From Leucocoprinus leucothites (lineage: Eukaryota > Basidiomycota > Agaricomycetes > Agaricales > Agaricaceae), in contig JAACJO010000021.1 of assembly GCA_013368445.1 (NCBI GenBank), forward strand, positions 496,001 through 560,000: a stretch of DNA of 64,000 nucleotides, given 5' to 3'. Of this stretch, positions 18,220-29,763 are shown one piece after another (the stretch's first letter is position 1; every line of letters begins with the position of its first letter). Below the pieces are notes generated by a model, which was not told where the DNA came from, searched no databases, and saw only the letters and a list, made by a program, of their open reading frames with translations. The position numbers and the translations under genes were made by a program.

Positions 18220-20334
18220 TAGAGCATTCAATCATGCTACTGCCCATTCACTTCATGACCAGGCAATTCTACTGATGCAGAATGAAGGTGTTACTGTTTC
18301 TGCTCATGAGTTGCAGATGGCACAGCAAATCATGCCCCAAGTAAGTCAAAAGTCTTTTTACTATATAGTGTGACTAAATCTCTGCTTAGGTTGCTGGGCT
18401 TGCTCGTTGGATCAATGACTCTCCCAAACTCCATGAGTGGTTCAAAGACTTAGTTATTAGTCATCCTGATTATGCTGGTCAAAAACGAGCTCTTCCCTGG
18501 TGTGTTCCTACATGCTGGAACTCAGATCAAGCTTGTCTTTGAGTACATATTGATTTCTGAGACGAAGTCAAAATGATTACTCACTTGACTGCAGATAAGC
18601 TTGGCCACTACCAATTGACTAATGAACAGTGGGAGCTTGCAGAAGATTTGGCTGAGGCACTTGAGGTACAATTTAATATTCTAATTAAACTGGTTTTTCT
18701 TACCCATTTTGTAGTTATTTGAGGAACCAACTCAGCAGTTTTCTCAAAAAGGAGTCCCACTTATCATTGATGTATTGCCTATGCTTCTTGAATTGAAGCT
18801 CTCTATGCAGGCGATTTGTGATTCTGATACTAATGATGACCCAGCACATGACATCACTCATATTGCTACTCAGGCAGCAATTCTAGTAATTGATAAGTAT
18901 ACAATCTTCACTGAGGACTGTGAAATCTACTACATCTCAATTGGTGAGTGGTCTCTATACATGAGTATGATGTTTAACTTACATGTTTTATAGTCATGTA
19001 TCCTGACCACAAGCTTCAGTAGTTCAAGTCTGCACTGGGGTTCATGACTCAGCATGTCAAGAAGATCAAGGATATGGTTGTTGAGCATTGGAAAGCATCA
19101 TATGCATTTGGTGGTGATGAAAGTCAGCTTGTAGATTTAGAGCCAGTGGTTTGTTTTATTATAATGGCTTATCTCTATTACTAACAGTTTAGAAGGGAAA
19201 AAACATCAGTTCAAGGTCACACTCAAAGCAGCCAAGACAAACTACCCCGTTGATCATGTTCTGACATATATTGATGAGCCTGCTGTTCCCTCCACTGATA
19301 TCCAAGCTGCAGGTGGATATATGAAGTGGTGATATACTTCATCTTCAGCTCAGAAGTCAGTTGCAAAGATGGCCATGGATTATTGCAGTGCCCCTGGTGA
19401 GTAAGCTACTGGCATAGACATTTAATGAGTACTGACAAGACAATCAGCCTCATCAGTCAATGCCGAATGAGCCTTTTCAGTTGGTTGACAACAGATCAAC
19501 TTTATGCAGCAGAACATGAGCTCTTTCACCTTCCATGCAAAAATGGCCATGGGATCTTGGTCCAATACTCTACTATTCCCAGAAGTCAAGGTGGTTTCTG
19601 AAATGATTGGCAAATCTGAGTCAGATGAAGAGGATGGATCTTGAGTTAGTGTTCAGACAACTAGTATGTATCTGTATTTGTATCAGCAGTTGAGAACCAT
19701 ATGGGAATACTGCCTGAATTATCTGTACAAAAATGCGTATTGAAAGAGCCTAAATTCGTGCAAATCGGAGCAGAAATGACTGAGATACATTAATACCTTT
19801 GTGGGTAGCATAGGTAAACTCATTGCAAATAGGCCCAAATAAGAATATAATTGACAATTTTATTTGGGGGTTAATTCTGGGCAGTTTCTCTCCAAAAATA
19901 CACCAAAATGCGTTGATTAATGACATCTTAAGAACTGAATACAATTGGTAATGATTTGTTACTATGGATTCACTCAAAATCCGCATCATCTATCCACCAT
20001 CCATCTGTCACACAGCATATCTGGTAGATGTGACTCAGATATGTGATGGATCCATCTGTGACAGTCCCTAGATCACAATGCCATTGGATCAACTAGTTAT
20101 TCTCAAGCAGCATTGTCTTGTCAGTAGCTATGAAAATTTCTCCATATTAACTCTATCCTCTTATTATCTTGACCCCAATCTCTCAATAGCCCTTGTGTTA
20201 TTTCATTGGTTCTTCTATCGAGGACATTCTCCTCTTGTATAATACTCCCCACAAACTTGCAAAGCATGTAGCGATGTATTTTAGTAGTTGTGTATTGTGT
20301 GGTGCCATATATAAATTTCACTTTTAGTTCACCA

Positions 20335-20775
20335 TCTACATTTCTACCTCTTTACTGGAGAGGAAGGTTGAGAGCAGGGAGGTTGCAGTGGCTCTTGATT
20401 GTTCTCTTGGCTAGAGTGTTGGTCCTGGTTGACCTCTGGCTGCTGCAGAGGCTGCTCTGGTTGTTACTAGGGTTGTTCTGGTTCCTGCTCTTGTTGCTAG
20501 ATGGGTTCATTCTCTCTATACTGCTGAGCCCATTGTTGTTGTCTAGTGAGATTCTCTGTTTGCCAGGCCTCTCATAACAACTGTGCCACTTCCTCTTCTG
20601 TTTGGTTGGTTGCCTGAGCTAAAGCCTGCCTAGCTGCTGCATATGCTTCAGATGTGAAATCTGGAGGAACCTGGAGGCTCAATGTTACAGCCCAAATGGC
20701 ATTAGCTGTGAAATCATTAATTTTGGTGATATAGTCAATATATTGGGTGACTGTGTAGATATTAAGGAACCCTAC
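20335..20775 (-). pseudogene. Gag-like coiled-coil protein fragment of an unidentified repeat
   Basis: On minus, 20775 to 20335 is one frame with four stops: FLNIYTVTQYIDYITKINDF, FTSEAYAAARQALAQATNQT, then a Gln/Glu-rich stretch (QQQWAQQYREN, PEQPLQQPEVNQ). Small acidic, Gln-rich proteins of this kind occur in repeated families of Agaricomycetes; I cannot name the element. The opposite-strand Leu-rich frame (20290-20577) is its shadow. Confidence 0.45.
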
Positions 20776-20789
20776 TGTAAGACCCTAGT

Positions 20790-22034
20790 GTAACACACAC
20801 ATTTGTGAAAGCACAGCACATTCACAAAACAACCATTAATGATCAAGAGTAACAAGAGGCTACAGGATGATGTTGGAACTTAGCAAATGCAGTTGGGATG
20901 TGTAGCCTATGACCCTTTGTGATCTTAGCCTGTAACCTGGGTATTGATCTAGTTGAAGTCTTTCTTGAAAGAACAATGATGGACTAACTAATCAGAGATC
21001 AAAGGCTTAGCCTTCTGATCTGGACAGGCACTTGTGCACATTCACAGAAGTCCTATCATTCCAACATTGCTACAGCAGAAGTATACCCTTTTGTGAAAGA
21101 CAGAGAAATTCTGCATGGACACTGAATGACCCACTTGACTATAGAACCAGATTAGTGGAAACTAACAGGATGTATCAGCACTTGACTACTGACTAGTAGA
21201 CATTGTTACAGTCAGGAACAAGCTTTTGCAGAACAAGACAGCAATTAGCAGTGATAAAGATCTCATGATGTCAGATGAGCAGGGGTAAGCACACTTTTGC
21301 AAAAGGATGTGTCAGCACTTAAACCCCAAAGAAAACCCAGAGATACTCCTATTGGACAACCTTTCAATAAATCTCCTTTTATTATTAACAATGTGTATGC
21401 ATCATCCATGTAATTACTCCTTTAGTACTTTTACAAAACCAATATAAACCTTTCTCGAGTATCTAGTCTAGCAAGGAATCTCACCTGCTAAGGCTATGCT
21501 TAGAGACTGTCCCACATGACATATCTGAGTGAGTAGTAAAAAGTGTATTGAGCATCCTTTAGTCATAGACCATTAAAGAATTGGAAAACACCTTTTGAGA
21601 AAGAACATCACTGTGAGATTCATATAAGTTCAGAGTGTGAAGAAGTCTGGAAAAGACTTATAAGCTGTATATTGCATCTAGTATCTAGAAGTGGTGCTAG
21701 TCAGTGTCAGTTATATTGTGATAGTGCCAAGTGTTAGTGAAAGTGACAATTCATGAATACTGGTCTATTATACTTCTGTATTCTAAGGGACTTGTAGTTG
21801 TGCAGCATCACATAACCAGGATCATCAAGTACCTTTTGCAAACTGGTCATTCTAGTACAAAACTGGTCTACAGACAACTTCCATCATCTATCATTATCAA
21901 CTTTTGTGCTTTCATGAAACACCCTTCTTTATTGATTAACCTCCCACAAACTTATATTGAGTTTAGGAGTGTTGGTTGTTATTATTATTAATGTTACCTA
22001 TTGTTCACTATCTGACTACATTCCCTTTATTACC
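20790..22034. other. Non-coding repeat debris, including a probable LTR remnant
   Basis: No convincing gene. About 21349-21560 resembles 14618-14800 (see that entry) and contains AATATAAACC as a possible TATA region. Otherwise AT-rich sequence nearly without CG. Confidence 0.35.
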
Positions 22035-22269
22035 TTAACAATCACATTTCTGCCTCTTCATCAGATCTTGAACAAGCTGGAGTTCTGGTATGCTGGGTTC
22101 TATAGTGTTTGCTGAAGGAGGTTCTCTTAGGAGCTTTGAAGATTGAAAACTGAGGTAAAGGGGGAGAAGAATAGGAAGATGGAGGAGACTGAGAAAAGAA
22201 GCAAGAGCACTGTGCCAACTAGCAGCCACAGTGGTAGGTTGCGGTGTGAAGGAAAGGACAGTAACCACC

Positions 22270-23233
22270 ATGACTGTGATACTCAATCAAAGACTACATT
22301 CTACTCTGTCATTACATTTAGTTGTAGACTCTCAATATGTGTTCTGATAGGGAACAAGCATATCTTCTCAGTGTGGAAAACCTAGATCTGCCACCAAATA
22401 GTGTCCAGGTGGAATATGCAGGTCATAGAAAATGGTATTATGGTAGAGTTGAGTATCAGCAGTGGATCCTTCCCACCCAGCAAAGCAATAGGTAAATTGT
22501 AGGTTGAGTTGCAAACAAAAAGGCAGCTCTGGCAAACAAAGCCTTTGCAGTATTGAAAGGCCTCACACTTTACAGCCAGTGGAGAGAAATGAATATGGCT
22601 TCCATTAATTACACTAAGACAATGGCAAAAAAAGGGCCACAACTTGCAGTTAATCCTTAACTTGTCTGGTCAATTATCATCTGGGTGTGGAAAATGGACA
22701 TTTTGATTGTAGAATGTGGGCAATGTTAACACCAGAAGAATTTTCTTGAAGTACCTACCAATATATTGGTGAATTGACTGATCAAATATTCAAGAAAATA
22801 TGTTATATGTAAATATAATTGTGTTTGCTCATTGGAATCTCTCTCCAGCAAAACAGACCATCATGCCTGCTACACATTGATGCAAAAATATCACAGCTTG
22901 CACCCCAAAGTTCACATGTTGTGAATCCTGAAGTCCCATCTCCTGCAACTCTGAAACCAGCTGATGAAATATGTGCTTTCACACCCTGAGTTGTATATGT
23001 ATCCTGTCTGGATGCCTATGAATGAGCTCCTGAACCCAAGCTTCACCCATTAGTGCAGAAATGTGATACAGAATCTTGACATGTGGTGCTGCTGCCTGAG
23101 CCTGGGCTTGGGCTTGGAGGTGTAAGTGAAGGAGATGGCCAACAATCTGCAGAAGGAGAATTATTATAATTTTGAGAATTTCCTCATATACTACAGCAGC
23201 AAGAATCTCTGCAGGGGGTTGTTGTACAGACAT
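22270..23233 (-). pseudogene. PIF/Harbinger (DDE_4) transposase relic
   Basis: Reads leftward from an ATG at 23233. Residues 1-84 include the N-terminal YHISALMGEAWVQELIHRHP block. About 22980-22800 gives VKHIFHQLVSEL-like and CVAGMMVCFAGERFQ blocks in other frames. 22642-22382 has the DDE core (NGSHIHFSPLAV, EAFQYCKGFVCQSCLFVC, YNLPIALLGGKD), where the usual Asp of VDGTHI is Asn. About 22420-22300 continues with HLDTIWW and PIRTH fragments after a frameshift. Multiple frameshifts and a lost catalytic Asp mean it is dead. Family motifs are clear; ends of the element were not found. Confidence 0.65.
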
Positions 23234-23482
23234 TGCGAAGGCAAGTATAAAGTAATTATTGTTATCAAACTACGTGATAATCATTTGGACTGATGACAGA
23301 GCACTAACCCGAAATAGGACCCAACCTTTTTAAACTCAGATTGATGTCTTTCACGCCAAGAATGATACCCATGCCAACTGTGCCCAGGAACCCGCCTAAA
23401 ACTTAGGTCAGAACTGGTCACTGAACAGGCTCTTAGTAAAGCTTAATCCATCAGCCACTATCTTGCACAATTGCATTTCATA

Positions 23483-24810
23483 ATGGACATAGACAGCACG
23501 CCGGGTTCATCACACATTGTACACTATGTCAGTTCAAATCTCAAGGAACGCGTTCAAGCGGTGGACCCCACCGGAGGCCGCTGCCTCGTCGAGAATTGTT
23601 CTTCAACCCGCGCTATCGAATACTGTTATCTGGTGCCACCAAGGTCCTGGCAAATCTCAGGCATTGTATGTGACTCCCACACAATCCCCACCGTCGGTCT
23701 TATCGCTCATTCATCATTAGCTCAATGCGCTCGAGTGGCACTGGAACATGCGAGCCAATACCCTGAACCTCGATACTGGTCGTAATGTCTTCCCCGGTAG
23801 GCGTCCATCTGCGCTGCTGAGACTTGTTACTCATTACGTTCAAACAGCTGGTGCCTCTGTCCATCACATGTATGACACTGGTCGATGGGTGCTTGCACCC
23901 GAGGAGGCTATTGTCCAGCAATACTATGATACTCTTGACCCCATCTGTGGTGCAGTGAGAGCACGTTTTCCAATTATTCCTGTACGTTTGGTCGGTATTG
24001 GCAACCATTCTGGGTATCGAACCTCTTTTCAAGGATCGCAACGATTTCCAATACACTCTTATACCTATCAAGGATATGGAAGATATCGCTTTCTCGCGCC
24101 AGACCGCAACCGACGCTTCTCCAGTTCCCGACAACTTTACCACTCACCTCTACCCCTATGACACCCTCCCCTTTTTGGTCAGTCACATCCACCCAAAGTA
24201 TGCCATCGTTTCAGCGGGTCAGAACATGTCGTGTTTGCCATTGGATAGACTTCAGGCTCTCGTGCAATCATTTCCCCGTCTGATCAACATTATGGTCTTG
24301 TATCGAGCCTGGATGTTTCACCCCCCTATAAACAACAGGGAGGATGATTCATTTTGGCCCCCGTATGATCCCTCTGGCGACGACGGCAGCGAAGAAAATG
24401 AGGAGGGTGATGATCTCAAGGATGCAGTAACTGAGAAAGGACGCTACACAGGAACTCGATTGAAGAGAGCTCGGGAAGAGTCTCCAGCTGGAAATCACCC
24501 CCGTATTCGAGCTGCCAATCAGCAATCTGGTGAGGTGGAGGAATATGAGGAAATCGAGGTTAGGGACTGTGACAGTGTGATAACCCGGAAGGGACGCTGC
24601 ACTGGTAGATATCGGAGGAGAAAGCAGAATCGGCACGAGGTAGCAGACGATCGACTGTCGGCTTCTGGAAAGGAAAAGCAGTCCTGCGGCCTTGCCCAAA
24701 TGACTGTCGGCGAGCACACCCGTAAGGTCGGTAAAATGGAGTGGAACAGAGATGCCGTTCGCAGCTGGTCCAGTCAGGTTCTCCATGAGAAGCAGGGTGA
24801 ATCTCATTGA
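23483..24810 (+). CDS. HNH-like domain protein (Agaricomycete family)
   Basis: Four exons: 23483-23665, 23721-23796, 23848-23981, 24034-24810, giving 389 residues. The introns are 51-55 bases with GT-AG ends and phases that keep one frame. The N-terminal 160 residues contain GRCLVENCSSTRAIEYCYL, LNALEWHWNMRANTLNLD and GRNVFP. This is the cysteine and LEW-W pattern of HNH-nuclease-annotated proteins common in mushrooms, including transposon-rich regions. The middle part has FLVSHIHPKYAIVSAGQ, also typical of the family. The last 130 residues are acidic then basic and probably disordered. Function is not established; nuclease activity is only implied by the domain name. Normal CG content and clean frames suggest a live gene. 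It converges with the gene at 25659-26801. Confidence 0.8.
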
Positions 24811-25658
24811 AGTGACCGCTTTGAAAATCGGACATGCAGACGTTTGTGGCGCACCAGATCCTATTCAAATCTGATGCCGCTCACTTACATCGAGTGTTTT
24901 CCGTAGTCTCTTCGGGTCTGTTCTGGATGGATGGGTCTCCACCTGGCCTCAGGATCTCAGACAGGTGTTTGGCTCTGAGGCATACCATGACTACATGCGT
25001 CACAACATATACGATTACTACTGCTACTGTTGCGAAAGGCGTACGAAAGCAACGGGGGCGTTCACAAAAAGCACAGTAAGCAAGCGAGCAAAAGGGAATG
25101 TGGGGATGTATCAAACGAGAGAAGAGGGACGATGAAAAAGCACGACGTGCGCAATGCGGAAATGCGAATGAGAGTTAGGTGAACGATGTAGTAGAAGGAT
25201 AACAAGAGAGTGTAGAACTTTGCAAAAAAAGAATGATGTGTGTTTATATGATGCTATGGCAAAGATGATAATGTCGAATGCAGACGGTACGAATAGACAA
25301 ATATACGATTAGCAAATCTTGGCCCCAAGTCCATTGTCGAGCCTTTTCGGTAATCCATGATGCGTTAACGAGTCAAAATGCGGTATATGTATAATAGTAA
25401 CGGTAGTTTCTTCTTCTTGATTTCTTGAACATTCTCGAGGGAAGGAGGGTATTGGATGATTACTTGAGATGATACCAATTCGGTTCGTGTGTCGTAACAA
25501 TCTTTTCGTTGTTGGAGATTGGTCGGTCGGTGATAGAAATTTGGGGTAGGGAAAGTGAACGACGAGATGTAGAATGATAGTTGAATGATCGAAATGGGAT
25601 GTTTGGTGCAGTCTATATGTCACATGAATGATGCAATGATTTGGGGATGAGGGCGATT
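24811..25658. other. Intergenic region between convergent genes
   Basis: Likely 3' UTRs of both flanking genes. Short frames here lack family similarity, and I see no further gene. Confidence 0.5.
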
Positions 25659-26801
25659 CTATGATCCCCAGTCGATCACGAGTGGGCTCGTTTCGTGTAT
25701 TTTGAAGCTGTTAGTCGAAGCAGGTGAAATCGATACTATGAGCTGTTCAGCATCCGTCTGCGGAAAGCTCTCAGTAAACGAAATGAAGCGAAAAGGGAGA
25801 CACATACAGGTGTTTTTGGTACTCCAGCAGCACTAGGACCAACTGTACTCGAAGGAGACATCACATCCTCTCCTTCAGCGCTTTCCTCTTTCCCCAACGT
25901 CATATATTCGGTCACATCCGACTTGGGGGACTGCGGTGGCGGTGGCGGCGGCTGAGGTAGCGCCCCAGACTGTTCTCCAACGATTTTCGATGAAGAAGCC
26001 GTTTCTGAAGTTGGCTCGAGGGTCGTGGTCAACTTCAGTGGTGAGCGCCCGCGCATCAGTAAAGGCCTATTGATCGTCCCAATTCCAAAAGCCGGATTTG
26101 GGTTGACGAGACGGAGATTAAGGATAGGAAACCTGTCGTCTTCGGGGTTAAGTCCGTCGGTAGGCTCGTCTTCACCTTCGCCGTCGTGGTCGTGGCCTTG
26201 TTGGTCAGGTTGGGGAGTGAGACGGGAGCTGGAGCGTGAAGCGGATGAATGATGTTCGTCGACGTAGCCAAGAGGTGATGTGTAGTGATACTGGTGGTGA
26301 TTAACGGCGTATGTGATTGGGTAACGAGGTGAAGTTGGTACAGGTGATGCAAGGAGTGAGTCGGATGCTGAACGTGATGAAGAGGGGTCTAGTCTGCCAG
26401 AGAGGGAACTTGTGGTTCGGTTGTGGAGGTTGAATGGTAGACGGACGTGTAGGTTGACCATTTTACTTGAGAGTATAAATTGAGCATGATATATTTATTA
26501 TTGTAGACATGATCAACTTACCCCTCTTTTGCGCGGACTATTTCGGTGAGTCGACCTTGTAGCGCTCGCTGTCGTCGTGTAATTTCATCGTCCAGGGATT
26601 CACTGCGGATTCAATGTCAATTCCGTTCCTTATGAGCAAATGATAAGGGCTTACGGCTGGGGCTCAGTCGGGATGAGATACGTCTGCTCATCTGGTTGAT
26701 TCTAAATCCCCTAAATTCAAAAACCATGCTCTTCATTGTTAAACAGTACTACTTACTGGTCTTGAACGTTTTCGAGGAAAACAGCATGAAAATAATTCCA
26801 T
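25659..26801 (-). CDS. Conserved basidiomycete protein with Cys-Cys N terminus, possibly LAMTOR1/Ego1-like
   Basis: Five exons on minus: 26801-26757, 26701-26655, 26602-26522, 26465-25808, 25757-25659, giving 309 residues with consistent phases. It starts MELFSCCFPRKR, a Cys pair suited to palmitoylation, followed by EQTYLIPTEPQ, LQGRLTEIVRAKEGKMVNLH and LPFNLHN. I recall this order as conserved in Agaricomycete hypothetical proteins. It resembles the layout of LAMTOR1 and yeast Ego1/Meh1: a lipidated N terminus, a leucine motif, then an IV-containing helix. Those anchor the Ragulator/EGO complex to lysosome or vacuole membranes for TORC1 signalling; that role is inference. The middle is Ser/Pro rich with a poly-Pro run. 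The last exon (TDAEQLIVSISP...) is needed because the fourth exon otherwise reads into its donor. It is divergent from the next gene. Confidence 0.7.
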
Positions 26802-27590
26802 GAGGGTAGAGGTACACATGGCAGTTCGTGACACGAGGGTGAGAGGAGAAGGAGAGCGGAACTTGCCGAATGGGGACAGGGCTGAATTTGCTCTGTCACC
26901 TTTACCCATCCTCGCCACTCTCTGCTCCTGGCCTTGAGCTCTTCGAGCGCCTGGAATCGGATTGCGAGTTAACACTTCGAGAGCTTCGGTCGCTCGATAT
27001 GGCACTCCCGCGAGCCGTTCTCGCGAGCCTGGAAAACGATTAATGGGCGCTAGAATCTTGGATACTTATTCGAGAATTCTAACTCTAAAACTCGACAACG
27101 CCTCTTTTTATATCACTGTGCTACCGAGGAAGCATCCACCGTGAGTACCCTTTCGGCCCCTCAGCAATTTATATCGCCCTCGCAAACGGATGACTCAGGG
27201 TCGTTGAAAACCAGAATAACTAGCAAGAAGCCAAGTGGCGGACCTGCTCCTCACCATATTCACCAATGCGAGTACCCGAACGATCATGTCGATACTCTAG
27301 CGTGATTCTCCGAATCATATCGGTAAGATGTTACCCAGCATCTCAACATTGCTTCATCTGCTGATTCTCGGACTTTAAGCAAAGCATCCACTACGTCGTA
27401 GGGAGATGTAAAGTCATTCAGGTTGAGGTTTTGCAAGAAATCTTGTCTTGAACCCTCATGAAGAAGATTACTTACTGTAATCTAGCTGCCCCCGAGAGGC
27501 AAGATACTCGCAGGTCGACAGATCGAAGAGCAGCGGAGAGAGACGGGCCGGTGGTGATTGATACTGCGCGCGGCCCGGCACTCCCTGATC
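26802..27590. promoter_or_regulatory. Shared upstream region between divergent genes
   Basis: Contains the promoters of the Cys-Cys protein gene and of the beta-lactamase-like gene. From about 26905 it aligns with 33838-34478 upstream of the second beta-lactamase-like copy, so it lies within the duplicated unit. A short minus frame here (around 26880-27060, KILAPINRFPGS, RLAGVPYRAT) is partly conserved in the duplicate and might be a gene fragment. No defined promoter element is proposed. Confidence 0.45.
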
Positions 27591-29763
27591 ATGGTTCCTC
27601 TTTCCTTCACCACCATCGCCCTCGGGCTATTCTCAGCCTTTCAATCAGCCTCTAGCAAACTTATCACGCCAGAAACAGATGCCTACATCCAATCTCTCCT
27701 ATCCCGTTGGAACTCCACCGGACTCTCACTCGCAGTCGTCCGTAAAGACCCCTCAGCGCCAAACGGATGGTACCACGAATACGGTTCTTATGGTATAGCC
27801 AACGCAAAAGGGGATCCTGTAACGCCGGATACTGTCTTTGCTATCGCTTCAAATTCGAAATTGTTTCTCTCGTTTTCTGTTGGATTGCTTATCAACAATT
27901 CGACTTTGAGAGAGGAGAGAGGGAGGGAGTTGACATGGACGACGAAGGCGAAAGACGTGTTTGGGGAGCTGTGGGAAATGTGGGATGAAGATACGACGCG
28001 AGGAGCGAGCTTGCAGGATATGTTATCACATCGGACTGGGTTACCTCGACACGACCTTTCGGGTGTTGCGAGGAAGGGTGGAGTTGGTGAAATGGTACGC
28101 CCCCTTTTCTTCACTTCCTTCGAATCGCTTAACTCTCGAGGTTTCCAGATATCAACCCTACGTCACCTCCGACCTTCAGCAGAACTCCGACAAACCTTCC
28201 AATACAACAACCTGATGTACGAATCACTCTCGCACCTCCCCACCGTCCTCCTCAACCAGACCTTCGAGTCCTACATCAATCAACACATCTTCTCACCCCT
28301 CAACATGACGAGCTCAACTTACAGCGTAGCTGAAGCCGAACGTAGAGGAACATTCGCAGATGGATTCCAAGACCACATGCGTGATCTGACCAGAGGAATT
28401 AATGGTACCAAACGCGCGACGGTGCCGTACTTCGCGAGACCAGGAGAAGAAAGGATATGGGCCGGTGCTGGAGGAGTGCTAACTTCTGCTCGTGATTTGG
28501 TGTGCCGTGTTCTTTTTCTGTCGATAACTTACTGACGGGATCACTTGGCGTTGAATAGGCGACATGGGTTTCGATGTTGCTTAACGAGGGGAAACACCCA
28601 TATACGAGCGAGCAGGTGATTCCATCTCAAGTCGTCGAACATGCAGCTACCGGCGTCACTGTCACGGAAGGCAAGGCTTCATACCCAGAACTCGTGAGTT
28701 TTTCAATAGCTTCTCTCTCGCTCTCTCTCGCTGTCAACCCCTATCTGACGGCCTTCGCATTTCCAGAGCCCCAAAGTTTACGGTGCAGGCCAATGGAGAT
28801 ACTCATACCGCGGCCGCGAACTCGTCGAGCACGGTGGAAACAATCCAGGCTTCAAAACTCAAGTAACACGATTCCCGAATGATAACCTTGCCATCGTTTC
28901 TTTGAGCAATGATGCTAATGGTGGCTGGTTGATGGAATCTGCGAAGTGGCGGATAATCGATGATGTGTTGTTTAGTGGCCAAGACCTGATAGATTGGAAT
29001 GGGAGGTAAGCTATGCCTTCCTGCTGGTGTTAGCTAAGAGCTGGGACCTTGTACTCATACTTTTTTTCGTCAATGTAGGTACGAAGAGGTCTGGGCAAAC
29101 TACACACGCGACGCTCAACTCTTAACGCCTCGTCCTTCCCCTCCACAACTACCCTCCTCCCCTATCGAGCTCCTCTCGCAAAGGACATACGATCATCCGA
29201 CATACGGTGCTCTCCAGCCCTGCCTGGTCCCCTCTTCCTTCTCTACCTCCCTTCCCTCCTCCACTTATCGACCAGACCAACTCGATCAACGTGCAGAGTG
29301 CTCGACCATACTCGACTCGTTACCCGTCCGTCGAATTCTCCGAGAAACAAATTTGACCATCCCGACGTTCATTGTACCTTGGAAGAGAAGTTTCGTGACC
29401 CATTTGCGGCTACAGCATTTTGATGCGAATTTGTTTAATGTCACCACCATTTGGTCAAACGCTGAAGTTCGACGCAAAGAGGGACTAGCTACGCCTCTAC
29501 GTCCTTCTCCGATCATGGATTCCCCCATTGCGATTCAGACTCGTGACGGGGGTCAAACTCCTCTTCACACTGATGACGGTGACGATGAGGACGATGGGGA
29601 TATGTTGATTGGCTTAGATGAACATTTCGAAGTTGAGTGGGTCGTTGGTGAGGAGGAGGGGTTGGCGTTCAAGGGTGGGTTTTGGGGTATGGAAGGACCT
29701 GATGCTAAAGCGCCGGGAGGGGTGGGGAAGGAGAGTGCTGAAGTGTGGTTTGTGAGGACGTGA
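27591..29763 (+). CDS. Secreted serine beta-lactamase-like (S12/PBP-like) protein, intact copy A
   Basis: Five exons: 27591-28094, 28149-28499, 28559-28693, 28767-29005, 29079-29763, giving 637 residues. A signal peptide is likely (MVPLSFTTIALGLFSAFQSA). Class C beta-lactamase/esterase VIII motifs are all present: Ser87-x-x-Lys90 (SNSK), Tyr187-x-Asn189 (YNN) and His352-Gly-Gly354. The family contains penicillin-binding proteins, esterases and LACTB-like hydrolases acting on ester or amide bonds. The fungal substrate is unknown. Beyond about residue 410 lies a 225-residue C-terminal region (YEEVWANY onward). It ends in an acidic tail followed by GLDEHFEVEWVVGEEE and a Gly-rich end, longer than the typical S12 core. 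Several NxS/T sites fit secretion. Copies B and C are pseudogenes. Confidence 0.85.

Larger units (their letters stand above)
15348..19644 (+). pseudogene. hAT-family transposase, multi-exon, nonsense-bearing
   Basis: This would catalyse cut-and-paste movement of the surrounding element. From the ATG at 15348: a Lys/Ser/Pro-rich N terminus; a zinc-finger-like region at 15697-16074 (TFTHLKSAAYAHFDI, TSLGTSNLVNSIQACD); catalytic-domain blocks at 16200-16700 (KAANCDKL, MCVWCIAHILNLLAK); an acidic stretch at 16750-16890, interrupted by the mariner insertion and continuing at 18220; further blocks at 18390-19000 (GVPLIIDVLPMLLELKLSM); and the C-terminal dimerisation region at about 19440-19644 with the AFS motif. 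Small introns with GT-AG ends separate exons. The ER of the ERAFS motif and a following Arg are TGA, consistent with CGA to TGA decay. It resembles the copy at 845-4215. Dead, but recognisable along its whole length. Confidence 0.8.
15067..20070 (+). mobile_element. hAT element (copy 2) with terminal repeats and 8-base TSD
   Basis: 5004 bases including a nested Tc1/mariner element. The left end TAGGGACTGTCA (15067-15078) is the exact inverse of the right end TGACAGTCCCTA (20059-20070); the next bases agree partly (GAT after two mismatches). The 8-base duplication GATCACAA flanks it at 15059-15066 and 20071-20078, as expected for hAT. Inside is a plus-strand hAT transposase (15348-19644). The transposase carries nonsense changes, so the copy is not autonomous, but the sharp ends and perfect duplication are well preserved. 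Confidence 0.9.

Noticed and set aside
20290..20577. Leu-rich hydrophobic plus-strand ORF resembling a membrane protein
   Set aside because: It is the reverse complement of a Gln-rich gag-like frame; the minus reading is family-like.
23471..23785. Single-exon reading of the HNH-like gene start
   Set aside because: It opens with TTG and runs through a GTATGT...TTAG intron; splicing gives the conserved LNALEWHWN continuation instead.
25309..25623. 104-codon minus ORF downstream of the Cys-Cys protein gene
   Set aside because: His/Ser/Thr-rich, no motif, no plausible splice link; the true last exon of that gene was found at 25659-25757.
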